This document shows positions 37,022-49,959 of a stretch of DNA of 64,000 nucleotides, piece by piece (the stretch's first letter is position 1; every line of letters starts with the position of its first letter). The notes under the pieces are model-generated. The model saw only the letters and a list, made by a program, of their open reading frames with translations. It was not told the origin of the DNA and ran no database searches. Both the position numbers and the translations under genes were made by a program. The stretch comes from Talinum fruticosum (lineage: Eukaryota; Streptophyta; Magnoliopsida; Caryophyllales; Talinaceae), in NCBI GenBank assembly GCA_021018815.1, contig JAITYX010000042.1:821001-885000 (forward strand), given 5' to 3'.

Positions 37022-37290
37022 CACCTAAATCAACCCGTGTTATTCCTTTTTGTATGCTAGTATAGAAGTACGTCAACAACTTTGATTTCGAAAACCCTGC
37101 AAAAATAAGAAAATGATTATTACTATTAATTAAATAGCTGTTGTTAACCAATAATTCTTCATTATTGCTAATTGTGATGATTAATAGCTTAATTAAGAAA
37201 AAGTTAAGACCCACCGCGTAGATATGTCGTCCTCTTTGCAAAAGACCAGGAAGGAACACACCAAGTTTGACATTTAAGCTCACAATTTGT
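37022..37290 (-). other. Splice-like exon pair, possible small transcript
   Basis: On the minus strand, 'tttatttttgcag|ggttttcg' and 'gttgatttag|gtgagt' bound a segment of about 76 bp (around 37,024-37,099). An upstream segment ends 'ctacgcg|gtgggt' near 37,217. The two could be joined in an open frame (…AKRTTYLR + GFSKSKLLTYFYTS…). No family is recognised and acceptor/donor pairs arise by chance in AT-rich DNA, so this is only a candidate. Confidence 0.15.
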
Positions 37291-39237
37291 ATAAAAAAAA
37301 AATTAAGAAAGATAATTAGCAATCGCTTTCAAGTTAATTGTTTTACAGCAATTTGGGATTTGAGCCTTCTTTCTGGAAGGCTTTTGGAGTTTCCACTCCT
37401 AATTATACGTCTTAATCAACCATAATTAACCACATATGCCATTATTAGCAGTCCCTGCAATCATATTAATGCACAGTAAATTCTTTGGGTTTTTTTTTAA
37501 TAAAAAAATTACTTTAGTGCATCAAAAGATATTCGTTAATTAATTTTAGTGTTTTTTGGCTATGCCCACTAGAGTCTGTTTCGAATTTATTAGCAAAAAT
37601 GTTAGTGTAAAAATATCACCCCTTTCTTCCAATGTTCTATTGAATAGTTATCCGCTAACCCCTAAGATCTAATACATATCCTTTTACATAAACAACTATA
37701 TATGCCATATAAACAGTTTTCCGTAACTCAAAGAACTAATTTTGTTAAACACGGCTATAGAGGGGAAAAAAACAAAAGGGTACATAGATGCAAATTGAGT
37801 TACGGATAAACTTGCTTCGGGGATGCAGGTTTAAGGTATTTTGCCTCTTTCTTAACAGTAATTTAATCAAAGTATGGATATATAATAATCAATACGAGTG
37901 CTGCTAATCTTCGTACTTAAAGCCTTTCGCTAAAAAAAAACTCTAATACCATATTTAAAAACAATCGCGATCAAAAGTTTAATCTGAAAGTTAGGATACA
38001 CGGAAAATATATTATACCCTAACACTAACAAACCGAATTGCGATGAATCATCCTCACTATGAACACATTATTTTTGCTATCTCCAACTCACAAGTCATAC
38101 CATATTTTGTTAAATTCCTACCTTCCCCACCACTCCTCCGGGCTCCTTCTTCTTGTCATTAACCTTAATTATACATGCAATACGATATTATTAGTATAAT
38201 TAGTCGGCTAATTTCTTTACCCATTCACTCACGTGAATATATATAGTGACAAATATTGCTTAAATTAATTTAGCATATTAATATATTTATATGATATGCT
38301 CTTAATTATGCTTTGGCCTTTTGTGTTGACCAAATAATGATGATTATGTAGTGGCATGCACGTTTAAGGTCTCATCTATTAACCTTTTATTCCAATAATA
38401 AAAATGCATAACAACATTAAATAGTATTTTTATATTATTAAAAAACTAACTACAGAGTTGTGTGTGATTTACACAAAAGAAATTAAACTTGTTTTAGGTG
38501 AGACATTTGATAATAGTATGGAAAAATTGTATAAATCTCCAAATGATCTAATCAAATAAAAATACAAGTGAAACTTTTTGTTAGGATAAGATTTACTATC
38601 GATAAATAACAGGAGATATATTGACTGTTTTTCACAAAAAGATTGTTACCTATGCCGATCCCTTTAGTAGAACAGCACCAAGGCTCAATTAATGAGCACA
38701 ATTCAAAGGCTTAGGTTGTTTACATTTGAAGATTCGCGTAACAATCATTATCATTTTTACGTACTTTAATGTCGGAATTAAAATAAAACTCAATCAACGT
38801 TAATTATCAGTCATATTATATTACATTGTAAATGACAGATAGGGACATGGATTGAAAAAAAAAAAAAACCCCGGAAAGATTTGAAAGCAGAAGTGACTCG
38901 TAATAATTTCGTTCATTAGGAATTCAAAGAGTGGATGACATGCATATTGAAATTATTGCTGGGGGATAAAACCGTGGGGAATTAGGTCACCTTGTGTCCG
39001 TCCAATGACTGTATCAGGCGGGAGAGAGAGAGAATGAGAGAGAGTCGGTTTGGCATCGTCCACAATTGACTCAGCTTTGGCCAATTCAACCCCAGTAAAT
39101 AAACGCCATTGCGATGGAAAACGATCCCATGTTTGGAAATTTCTCCCGAGCTTTCACACGCAAATTTGGATTTGTTTATAGGTTGAACTCCGTGGTATCA
39201 ATGTTGAGTGTAAAGTCGAATAAAAGTATATTTACTT

Positions 39238-39477
39238 ATTACGTTCGTTTTGAAGTATATGTCGTTTTAGAAAGATAAAAAATGAAAAAGGAAATTAGTT
39301 AAGTAATAAAATATCTAATATATTCCATTATCTCTATTTTTATTTTCAGTAAAATTGCACCTCTTTTTTTCCGTTTTGTCTCTCTTCCGAGGTTCCTATT
39401 CTCAAATATCTTTCTCTATCTCTGTTTTCGATTTTCTAATCTCAAATTGACATATATTGTAAAAGGCATGAAGTATT
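39238..39477. mobile_element. Stowaway-like MITE (eroded)
   Basis: Left 'cgttttgaagtatatgtcg' pairs imperfectly with right 'tgacatatattgtaaaagg' in inverted order over about 240 bp. The interior is AT/CT-rich and non-coding. Confidence 0.4.
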
Positions 39478-40766
39478 AGTTTTGTGAAAATAAAAATTGA
39501 GATTTATCTTGCTAGAAAATTATATTTGTATATGACGTATAAATTTTTATTAATGAAATTTCTCTTTCCGTTAAAAAAAATTTAAAATTGTTTACTTTAT
39601 TTAAGAATTTGTTGTTTGGGATTGTCAATTCTCGACCATCTCCTCCCTATTCCTTTCGTCAATTCTTTCCCCTCATGCAACTGTTCTTGACGAGAAATGT
39701 CTTCTATTGTTCTACGTACACAAGACTTTCTTCTACCAATTTCTTCAACTGTCTATCATAATATTCAGACCGAATTTTAGTTGGGAAGTTCTATTTGACT
39801 TTTCGACTTATATAGTCGAATTTAATTCCTTTCGGATAAATACAATTTAAAAAATTTAAACTTGTGTTCTCGAGACTACTACCATCTTAAACGACACTTT
39901 AACGAATGGATTAAGTTAATTAGTACGGGTAATACATGAAGATTTAAAGGTGGGAGTGGACAGAATGAGGTCAAGGGGCACGAAGAAAACATAGGGGTGG
40001 TTGTATTCCCTGAATGTAGGGGAAAAGTAGACCAATTCCAACATTAGGAATGTTGATAAGGGGACAATACCTTTTAAGCCCATGATTAACTGCTTTCATA
40101 CTACCTTTAATCACTTTGATTAATAATTAATCCTTGTAATTTCAGTGCTAATTCCAAAGTACGCGAGGTGGACTATATGTATGGCCTTCCGAATTATGTT
40201 CTTACTAAAAGGTTTCAAGTGAGGTTGCTAAACCATCACGATATGAGTTTTTTTTAAAAAAATTTATTTACATTATACACCCCACCATTTGCTAACAAAT
40301 GTCTCCCACTATCCGCTTGTGGGTTTTAAAATTTTTTTTTATAAATAGCAGAAAATTTTTGTTTCATACTATACGTCATTAAAATTATACATGACATCGA
40401 AACGAACTGAATGAGAAGGTTGTAATTACTGGGAGTGTACATCATGAGGTTCAGATTGTCGAAAGTCTATCCACCTGAGCACATGTATTTGTTTTTCAAT
40501 TTATGCATTGTCTTCTATCATATTTTGATCTAGTAACTTAAATTCTAAGACATTTGTGTAGGAGAGATGAAAGGGGAAGCGAGTGGCATGAAGAGTAGGG
40601 CTTTTCTCAATAAACATTTGGGGTATGATTTGTCCCAATCCTGTGTACTGATAAGGAATGGGAGATAGGGTTGTCTCTTAAAGACGCACATAAGGTTCCC
40701 TTTTGTAGGAGCATGTCCTCCCCCTCTTAAGCCTTCAACTTCAAACTATTTATTACCTTTTTTAGG

Positions 40767-40943
40767 AATATTCGAACTTATTCACAAAACGCACATAAAT
40801 AGAAATATAAATAGAAACGAATATAAAACAGTAGAAACGAACATAAATGATCGAAATGAGTTGTTAAATAAGAAACGAATATAAACGGATATAAAAGAAC
40901 ATAAATATATTATGTTTTTTTCATGTAAAGTCGAACAGACACC
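40767..40943. mobile_element. MITE, family 1 copy
   Basis: Left edge 'atattcgaacttattc' and right edge 'gtaaagtcgaacagacac' around repeated 'aaacgaatataaa' and 'gaacataaatgatcgaaa' words. Part of the interior ('gagttgttaaataagaaacga') recurs almost exactly in the copy at 47,875-48,050. Confidence 0.5.
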
Positions 40944-41594
40944 TTATTAGTGTTCTTTTCAAATAGCGGATTATGAGACTGTTCTTTTTACTGTAAATAA
41001 CAGTTGTATGAGAAGACAAGCACATGAGAACAGAACTCATAATTAGTGTGGTAGCGTAGGATTAAGGGATGGAAATTAGTGTTTAAAATGAAGATTTCAT
41101 TTTCATTAACAAACTTTCCTTGCATGTGTTAACTGAGAGAGAGAGAGAGAGAGAGAGATTCCATGAGGTCTCCTCTCTGTGTATTTCTCTCTCTGGCCTC
41201 TTTCAATCCTGGCACTTACAGAGAGAGAGGAGAAGACAAGGCCAATATACAGACTATGACGATAGTGACTATGTAGCCCAGAAGAGACGTCATTGCGGCC
41301 CAGTATGCCCAATGAAGAGTTAAGAAAGTGGGCCACTCGGCCCAATCCTTGTACCGCCAAAACTCATACATCATAAACCAAACTTTAAACACCCAACAAA
41401 TGCTTTTGGAAAAGTTTCCTTAGCTTCCCTTTTCCTATTCTTGATAACCTCCTTGTTATTTTCATCAAATAAGCCTAATAATAATGCATTCATTTATCCC
41501 ACTTCTTCAATAATCTTATCAAAAATAATAGTTTTTTCTTCAACCTTTTTCGTAGATTAAAAAGGTCATCGTTTTATTAATTAATCAAAATAAT

Positions 41595-41735
41595 TACGAG
41601 CAGTTTACCTATAATAGCTAATCAATTTAGCTCATAACATCTACAACGAGTTATAATAACTAATCATTACAGCTCATTTCAATTCTTTTCAACTATTACA
41701 GATAATTTTAGCAAACATCTCGAATAGATCTTAAG
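41595..41735. mobile_element. MITE-like element, family 2 copy (inverted)
   Basis: Contains 'acgagttataataac', 'agctcatttcaattc' and 'ttttcaactattaca', the reverse complement of words in the copies at 5,318 and 26,640. Confidence 0.35.
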
Positions 41736-43033
41736 ATGGATACTCAATGAAAATAGTTTAAAGCATCTTATATAAAAAAGTAAATCCTACTAATACTAGC
41801 ACCCTACTTGAGGTTTCTCTCCACTACTTTTTGGTGTTATGTTGTCAAAAAGATATAAAAAACGAAAATATACTAAAAAATCAATACATAAATATCGAAT
41901 TTAAATCGACTTGGTTAACAGGTATATATATTGGTCACGTTTAATTTCAAATCTTTAAATTAGGACGACAAAACTTGCACTAATTTTTACTAAATTTAGG
42001 AAAAACATATGTTGTGGAGCAAAATATCAGAGCGAGACTCTCAGGAAAAGTGCAGTAGTACAAGTATTTGATAGGGGGAATATGAAAAAGGGCAAGAGTT
42101 CACACGAGATGGCTACAATTGACGTTTTTCACAGCAATCTATGCGGCGTAAATTGGAGAAGTGTCGCTAAAAATCTCTTTCATTTTGATGGACGACTTCC
42201 CAACAAAAAGCGACTCCAATAATCGTCAACCAAGCTTTTCTCTCTGTGCCGATAAGAGAGAGAGAGAGAGAGATGGATCGAGGCAGTATATGTGGGGGAC
42301 CTGCAGCTGAAGGAGATGGATATGTTACAAGTTTTAATCACAATCTTCTAATTTGGTCTCTTTGAGATTTCTGATTACGACATTTACCCCCGACACCTCT
42401 CAATCACTCCCCATTTGTCTTGGCTTGTCTTCTCCTCAAACTATTCGACCATATGAATGCTTTTTCAAATTTTCATTTTCATCTTTTATTTTTATGGTAC
42501 ACAAGTTCGGTTTAAAAACGTAACTGTATATATATAAAAGTTATTCTTTTGTATTCACCTGAATCAAATGAGTAACGAAATATGCATAGATAGAGATGCT
42601 AACAGATATAAACGTGGTTATCTTTAAATCGGGGTTCTCTACAAATAAAGGTGCGTGTAGATGTAAGACTGGATATGAATAACTTCTCATACCCTGCAAA
42701 AGCGACGCCTGCACTAAAAATTGTTATTGTTGTCGCTATTTGTATAAATACTCAACCTTTTTTGTTCTTTTAATCAAAAGATTAAGCTTCAACTTATTTG
42801 TTCTATAGCATGACCTTTCAAAGTGAAAAATAGTTATGAATTTGTAATGCTTCGGCCCAATCAAGCCATCTCCAACAGACAAATGGATCAGGAAAAGGAA
42901 AAGACCAGTGGGCCGAAATTTTCATAAGCTTCTCTTTTCTTTTTCCCAATTGGGCTTAATTTTGCTACTACGGAGTGTATATTCAGTACATTTTTGAATG
43001 CAGAACTTACACTAAAAATTATTGTAAATATTA

Positions 43034-43192
43034 AGATCTGTTCAACTTTATATAAAAAACAATATCTATTTATGTTCATTTATGTATTATTTATGTTCTT
43101 TTAATGTTCATTTATGTTAAATATGCTCTTTTATGTTCGTTTTTGTTTACGTTTATGTTTATGTCCTTTTTATTTGTAAGTTCAAATATGCC
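43034..43192. mobile_element. MITE, family 1 copy (inverted)
   Basis: Left 'gatctgttcaactttatata' and right 'tttgtaagttcaaatatgcc' flank 'tttatgttcatttatg' words repeated about eight times. These are the complement of the family's 'cataaatgaacataaa' interior. Confidence 0.5.
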
Positions 43193-46100
43193 CTAAATCG
43201 ATCAACTAAGTCTATGTTCGAATGAGCTAGACCCTGATCAAGCCCGTTCCCCAGCCTTAAATACATAATTTACCACATGCACCAAGTCGAGTTGAATACT
43301 TAAATTCATTCATATTGCTTGTGCGGTAATGATTAGACTGAATTAAAACAAGGCATACACTAATCAACGTGACAATTGAGAACCATTAGGGGTAGGTTCT
43401 GCTGAAGATAGCTGGGCTGATCAAAGAGGTAAATGTACAGAGTGAGGCTTATTAGCTTCAAGGTTGAGGGGGAGAGAGAGAGAGAGAGAGAGGGAGAGCA
43501 TAGAGACTCCTACCATTAACGTTGTACGTACCCTCTCTTTGCCAGGATATTAGGGGATTTACTCTGGGGTTGCGTGAAAATTGGGATTAACAATTTTTTC
43601 TGCAATCGCAGAAAAGGACTCCAGTATGCAGTTTTATTCCTAGGGTTTGCTTGATTATGCTCATCTCTCTGTCTCTCTCTTCAAAGGAAAAGTTTAATTT
43701 TAACAATAAACGTGAGAAATTGTTTTCAAAATGACTGTTAAAATTAATTTTTATGGCTGAAAATGTGTAGAAATGAGATCATATTTTACTAATAGCTAAC
43801 TTATTAAATAATAGAGATGTTAGAAATAAATGAATAAATATTTTGAATAGGGCATATGAGTAAAGAGAGAAAGAAATTAACATGGGTAAAGGGTGAAGAT
43901 TTACACAGGAGCATTCGTACGAAAATAAAGGAAGTTAGCAGATTAGGGAAACATAGTTGTTGATAATTTTGAATGAAAACCAGTATTTTTCGAGTTTCTT
44001 GCATCAATGGCTGGCTGGGTATACAGTGTGCTTTTGAAATCTGGCAGAGGCGACAGCTTTGTTTGACACCTATACCTTTTTATACTCACTGACACTGATA
44101 CTGAAACTGCTCTTTCTTTCTTTCTCTCTCTCTCTCGCACAGTCAACCCTCCTTCCTCGTCTCAATGCTGTGCTAAATTGCTCATCAATCATCGTCAAGG
44201 AAAGCCTTACCCTGGCAGAGGGGGTAGGGATAGGCCATGGAGAGGAGAGCGTAGAATAGACCCCATCCCATCCTACCCCATGCCTTTTTGGTGTGACATA
44301 TCCCCAAAATATTTCCTCCTTCTGTCAATTGTCATCCCTTTCTTTAGCAATCTACACTGCTCTATGTCCTAAAATTATCCTTATCCATCATCTCTCTCGC
44401 GAACTGCTGCCCAGGACAAGCAGAGATCACATCTCTTTTAACTTTTTATCCAAACGTGCTCTATATTATTAACCTAACCATTATTATTTCTCATTATACA
44501 AATCATGCAAATCTAATGAAAATATACTAATAACTAACTATATCCCTAATATTCAAAACTACCCATTTATTTACGTCATATTTTTATATGTAAAACCTAA
44601 CAAGTTATTTATGAAATATCATCATTTATAACCTCTAGCCTTTTTTTAAAAAAATAATTAGTAAGGGTTTAATCCTTTTCGACAACGAGTATTCAAGATA
44701 AAAGTTCTCCAAATAGATACAATTCCGTGAAATACGAACTTATCCTCTTCTACATATAAGATTGAGATCTTTATCACCTGAATTAATTTTTTTTTTTCGA
44801 AACCACCTCAACTAACAGTGTATTGGCATAGGTTTAATTTTATTACGAAACCTCTAGCAAGCCATAAAGGTATATATGTAGCATAATATAGACAAATCAC
44901 CTGATAAAAACAAATTAACCCTTGAAAATAACTACAAAAATAATAATGTGTTGTTTTCTGTTATCTTTTCTTGAGATGAAGCAAGCCAAAAGAGTATAAT
45001 GACTAGTAGAGTGCAAGTTGTTTCATTCAATTTTAGTTAATAGTTTTGTATAACTAATTTTATAACTATATTAAAATTTCTTATATTTACTTATAATGCC
45101 TTATATATTCGTTTATATGTCCTTAAGACTAAATAAAATATGATAAATTAGTTTGAAATTTCAATCCGTAATCTTAAGGAAGTAAAGTGTGCAAGATTTT
45201 GATTTGAAGGCATCCCCCAATCCCTAAAATCAACCTCTCTCTCTCTCTCTCTTTGATCATCAATGGTGTTTAATGCACCATCACATCCGTCAATCTTATG
45301 GCTTGGACAAGTTGGGGCACTGCCTCTACTCTACATACTCCAAAAAGTCCATACTAATCATGACTTCTTTCACATCACTATTCTATCTCTCTCTACTCTT
45401 CTTTCAACTTCTACCCACACAAATGGAGCAAACACAATTAACATCTAAATTTTTAGGCCCTTTTCTTTTGGTGTAAATAAATGAAAAAAACTTCACTTAT
45501 CTACGTTTAACCACGGTTATTCATCCTCACCTACTTTTTAATTATAAAAATATGCACTCAACTACATTTACCGACACTCGAGCAAAAGAATAGATTCTAA
45601 GATCGTAAGAAATTGTAAAACAAGTATAAATATACAACTAATTTTAAAATTAATTATAAAAAGTTGTAAGAAACTGTAAATTTATAAGCTAAAGATAAAT
45701 AGATAAAGAATTATTGTTGGACATTTTTCTGAATTTCAAAATGAAAAACAAAATAAGAAATAGAACTTTGACTAAACTTGAAAGTAGTCAAAGGCAAGGA
45801 TTGGAGCAGATAAAGAACGAAGTGTGAAAAACTTTCTAAAATCATGCTGGGTCATATGGCTGAGATGAGTAATGACAAGAAAGGACACCACTTTAAAAAA
45901 AAAAAAAAAAAAAAAGAAAGCGACTTCATTCAAATAACTTTCATGTATATGGATTATTTGGGTTCCTAATTTTAATCAAATGGTTTGGATTTATTATTTG
46001 GGAAATTGATTAATCAGAGGATCAGAAATTGACAAATGAAGAAGCTACACCCAAATATGGAAATAGTCAACTGCATACGAATAAAAAAGCATGTCTCTCA

Positions 46101-47874
46101 TACATACATCAATAAGCCTAAAGTTTATGCAGCTTTTTTCATTTATTTTTGCATCATATTATTAATTGAATACTATTAATTCAACTTTTTAAAATTATAC
46201 TGTAATAATTTAATATTTTAACTTATATATGGTTGTTAGAACATACAACTTTAAAATTCCTTCTCATAAGGATTCTACGTAAGTTGTTCTTTATTAAAAT
46301 TAACGAAAGGAATAAAAGTACAAAGAAAACCAAATTAAATAAAAAGAAATACAAAAATCAAACTTGGCCACCCAATCAGTAATCCGATTCCTTTATTTAA
46401 AAATGTGGTAAATAAAAACATGATTGCACATCCGAAAAAACAAGAAGACTTGAATAAGAGTTTGAATTTTTCAGGGACAACCTGGATTTACTTTTCAAAA
46501 CTTGATTATCTATTTCCAAATGATAGAGATTGTTTAATATCTCCCAAGGTCGGACTAATATCATTGAAATTTTTTATATAAAAATACCAAATTAGATAAA
46601 AATCTCAAGGTGAAAGTACTTATAATGTTTAGAGTAACTGAGTCAAGTCAACTTGAGCATGCATGAGTGTATTTTGGGTGTGTCTTGAGAGAACCAAACA
46701 GGTAGTGAGAGAGAGTCCTCTTTCTCTTACAAAATCTCAAACATTTCCATTTCCTTGTTAACTTTGGGAGCTTCCAATCAGACACACCCACACTCACACA
46801 CATAAATCCAAGCCACATAAAAAGACTCGCGAAGAGGAGGAACAAACAAAAGGACTCAGCAATGCTTAGAAAAGGACTCAACCTTGCTATGCTCAAAAAT
46901 GCAATGCAAATGAGTTTGGATTGGATTTCACCAAGTTGAGAACTACTTTTTCCCCATTTTTTTTCAAGATATAAAAACTTTATTCTTTTGGGGTAAAATC
47001 TTTTGAATTTTAATATCTTTAAAGTTTATTAATGTGGAATTAACGCATGTTGACTGATAATGATGATAATTTTACAATTTTTTCTATTTTTATCATTTTT
47101 AATAAAATTCTAGGAACATTTTGATAATTTTTAGTCTTCAATTTATCTTAAAGTTAAGACATTCACTCTATAAAATTCTAGGTAGTAATTCATGGTTAAT
47201 TAAATTTGAATAATGAAACATCTGAATCTCTCTTAAAATTTATTATATTTAAATAATATTTTTATTTTTATTTATTTTATATGTGCTTAAGAGGGATAGG
47301 AACATGATAGCTCATCGCCTAGCGAAACTTTTTTAAAGTTAAAACTTTATATAATTGAGTAATATAACACCCTATCCGTTAAAGATAAAAAAAATCTATA
47401 TAATTGACGGTGGACAATTTGAAAGGGAAGATAGATCCATCGCCCTCGAGCCCGAAGCCTAAAGCCCAGGAAAGCTTGAGTATTGCGAAAAACACAATTT
47501 TTCTTTCTCTCTCTCTCTCACACACACACACAGAGTGTGTCTGAGTATAATCTGACGCACGTCCCTATCACGTGGATGCGCCGCCAACAAGGAAAATCGT
47601 TTGTCCGGTTTAGGAGGGGAGAGAGAGAGAGCATTGAATGAGAATGAGAGAGACCGAGGGAGAATGAAGCTGCAATATGCAAATGCAATGCACGCTCTTC
47701 CTCCGGTTCTCTTTCCCCATGTTTAACCCATCATTGCCTGCCCTACCCCCTATTTTCTCTCTCCTCAATCCTCTCCCCCAACTTCTTCTCAAAACCTAAT
47801 TCAACTTTCATATCTCATTTTTCCTTTTTTTCATTTTTAATATTTATAACACATAAACAAAACAAAAATAATTG

Positions 47875-48050
47875 TATTTTCAAATGTACGTATGAAACGC
47901 ACATAAATATAAATATAAAGAGGAACGAACATAAATAGATAGACATGACTTGTTAAATAAGAAACGAACAAAAATAAACATTAAAATAACATAAACAAAC
48001 ATTAAACATGAAAGAACATAAATAAGATAGAAAATTTGAATTTAACTAAT
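47875..48050. mobile_element. MITE, family 1 copy
   Basis: Interior 'ggaacgaacataaatag', 'gacttgttaaataagaaacg' and 'acataaacaaacattaaac' words shared with the copies at 16,555 and 40,767. Ends are eroded. Confidence 0.45.
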
Positions 48051-48544
48051 CAATTAGCTGCAAGCACTACATTCACGAAGAATAAAAAATCATTATCAAT
48101 ATTATAAAAATTAAATATATATAAATTAAAACTAAACAATCATATAATCTAATGCTAGATTCTAGAATAGACACATGATTCAACATATAATAATCAACCT
48201 TAAATGAAGTTTCATTAATTAGTTGTTATTTTTGAGTCATCTTATTATTCAAGTTTTAGTAAATTTTGTTATAAAATTAAGTACGTTTTTTATTGAAAAA
48301 TCTTGGATTCACTCTCTCTTCCAAATTGTAATGGGTAAAATAAAAAATCACCCAATAAATAACCAAATATTCTTTGAAAAGGAGATAGTTATACTAGTTG
48401 AAAAAAAGCTATAAGTAAAATAATTTAAGCCTTACTTTTCCTGTTTTTCATAATTTATTTAATTAACAAAATACCCAAAAAAACAAAAAGAACTTTGATA
48501 AACATGTCTTTTTTTTTCCCAATTAAATAAGTAAAACTGACCTT

Positions 48545-48556
48545 GTATATATATAC
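48545..48556 (+). promoter_or_regulatory. Candidate TATA box of MCT copy A
   Basis: 'tgtatatatata' about 75 bp before the copy A start codon, a normal distance for a short leader. Inferred from motif and spacing. Confidence 0.4.
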
Positions 48557-48626
48557 TGGAAGCTGGAAGTGGACTGAAAACAGTGGTGTTGATTCCGATA
48601 TGTCTTAGGAGCTCAAGGAAGTGAAA

Positions 48627-49959
48627 ATGGGAAGTATTGGACTTCAAATGGTGGCGGTGGCGGTGGAGGTGGAGGTGGAGAACGCAGAGGAGATCTCCAC
48701 CAACAAGAGGCAGCTCAAGCTCAACCCCAAGGCCCAGGAATTCCAACCATCTCTCCTCCTCTCTGCCACTACCACAAAATCCCTCCCTCTACCACCGCCA
48801 CCACCACATACTATATGGCACGGCGGCTGGTTTCTCTCTCATACTCTTCCTCCTCCAGCTGTCCTCAAGCCCAACTATCACTTTTACTACTACCCTTACC
48901 CCACTTCCACCGCCACAACCTACTCCTACCGTGATTTGGCACCGCCGCTCCTTAAATTGGCCGGCACCCTTCCCAAGCCAGAATTCATTAGAAACAGAAG
49001 AAGCAGTGCTAGGCGTGGGGCGGCGCCGGCAGCGGGTTACCCATCTCGAATCTTGCGCCGCCGTGGCTGTTGCCTTCCCAAGGCCAACGCTGACTGCGCA
49101 TGGGTGGTCAAGCCCAAGAAGAACGAGGACAACAACCCTGCTCATCTCTCACCTCCGCCGCCCGCTGGTGGTGCTAATTGTGATTACCCATTTGGAACTT
49201 CCACTTCTCTCATGATCCGTAACATACCCGTTCGCCTAAGGTTTCGATCTCTTTGATTTTCTTCCTTGTCTTACATTTTTACGTTGAATTAATTGTACAT
49301 TTGGAAAGTATCAACGATTTTGATCTTGTGATTGCAGTCAAGGAGGGCTGATGAAGATGTTGGACGAGCACTGTCGGGAAGAAAATCAAAAATTGCTGCT
49401 TGATTCTCTCTCCACAACTCAGAAGGAACCCCCTTCAGAATTCGACTTCCTTTACCTCCCCATTGACTTCAGGTCCGTCTTTCCCACCTCGTTTGGGTAT
49501 TTTCCTGAATACGACTTTGTATGTTTTCTGGGTTTGTGTTCTTAACGTAGCTGTTCGAAATTGGGGGTTGGATTTGTAGGAGGAAAGGGAACAAAGGGTA
49601 TGCGTTCGTCAATTTTACTCACTGGGAGGGAGCCGCTCGACTTCTCAGATCATGGAGTGGAACCAACTGGCTTGGCTGCGGTTACAGCACCCAGAAGATC
49701 TGCCGCTTCAGCCCTGCTCGTTTCCAGGTCCTCTCTCTCTCTCCCCTCCCCTGAACTCATGAATCGAGTAAACCTACCTGATCACTGATATTAGTACATG
49801 TAAATGAAGGGAGGGAAGGCGTTGAAGAAGCATTTTCAGAAATCAGTGTTCCGTTGCGAGAGCGAGGAGTATCTTCCTGTGGAGATCACGCCACCAAGAA
49901 ACGGGTCCAACGCTGATATCACCACCCTCACCTCCATTGGCACTCGTCTTCCATGCTGA
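48627..49959 (+). CDS. MCT1: MEI2 C-terminal-RRM-only-like RNA-binding protein, copy A (intact)
   Basis: Four exons: 48627-49240, 49338-49472, 49580-49727 and 49810-49959, giving 348 aa with consistent phases. The N-terminal half is Pro/Tyr-rich and low complexity, and carries a LNPKAQEF motif like the LNPxAxEF found in Mei2-like proteins. The single Mei2-type RRM starts at TSLMIRNIP (residue about 192) and contains KGYAFVNFT (RNP1-like), a W/G-rich middle (TNWLGCGYSTQKICRFSPARFQG) and the closing KKHFQKSVFRCESEEYLPV. Known MCT proteins are short relatives of the Mei2/TEL RNA-binding proteins of meiosis and meristem control; their RNA targets are not established. The ATG at 48,627 is the first in frame. 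The first of three tandem paralogues on the same strand. MCT2 is an equally good name. Confidence 0.85.

Larger units (their letters stand above)
31653..48540. other. Long gene-poor spacer
   Basis: About 17 kb with no recognisable protein gene. The first few hundred bases are probably the PIP5K 3' untranslated region. It contains family-1 MITE copies, a well-bounded SINE, a Stowaway-like element and several CT/GA and AT microsatellites. One weak splice-like exon pair on the minus strand (37,022-37,290) is listed separately. Elsewhere I see nothing supportable. Confidence 0.6.

Noticed and set aside
46648..46818. Minus-strand frame from an ATG at 46,818 with a hydrophobic start and a basic Lys/Arg-rich middle, resembling a small secreted or membrane peptide
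   Set aside because: No match to a peptide family I know (not DVL/RTFL, CLE or PSY by motif), no promoter or splice context, and composition not distinct from chance in this spacer.
48637..49215. 192-codon alternative frame across MCT-A exon 1
   Set aside because: Starts at a non-ATG codon and does not lead into the RRM; the 48,627 frame does, with correct phase.
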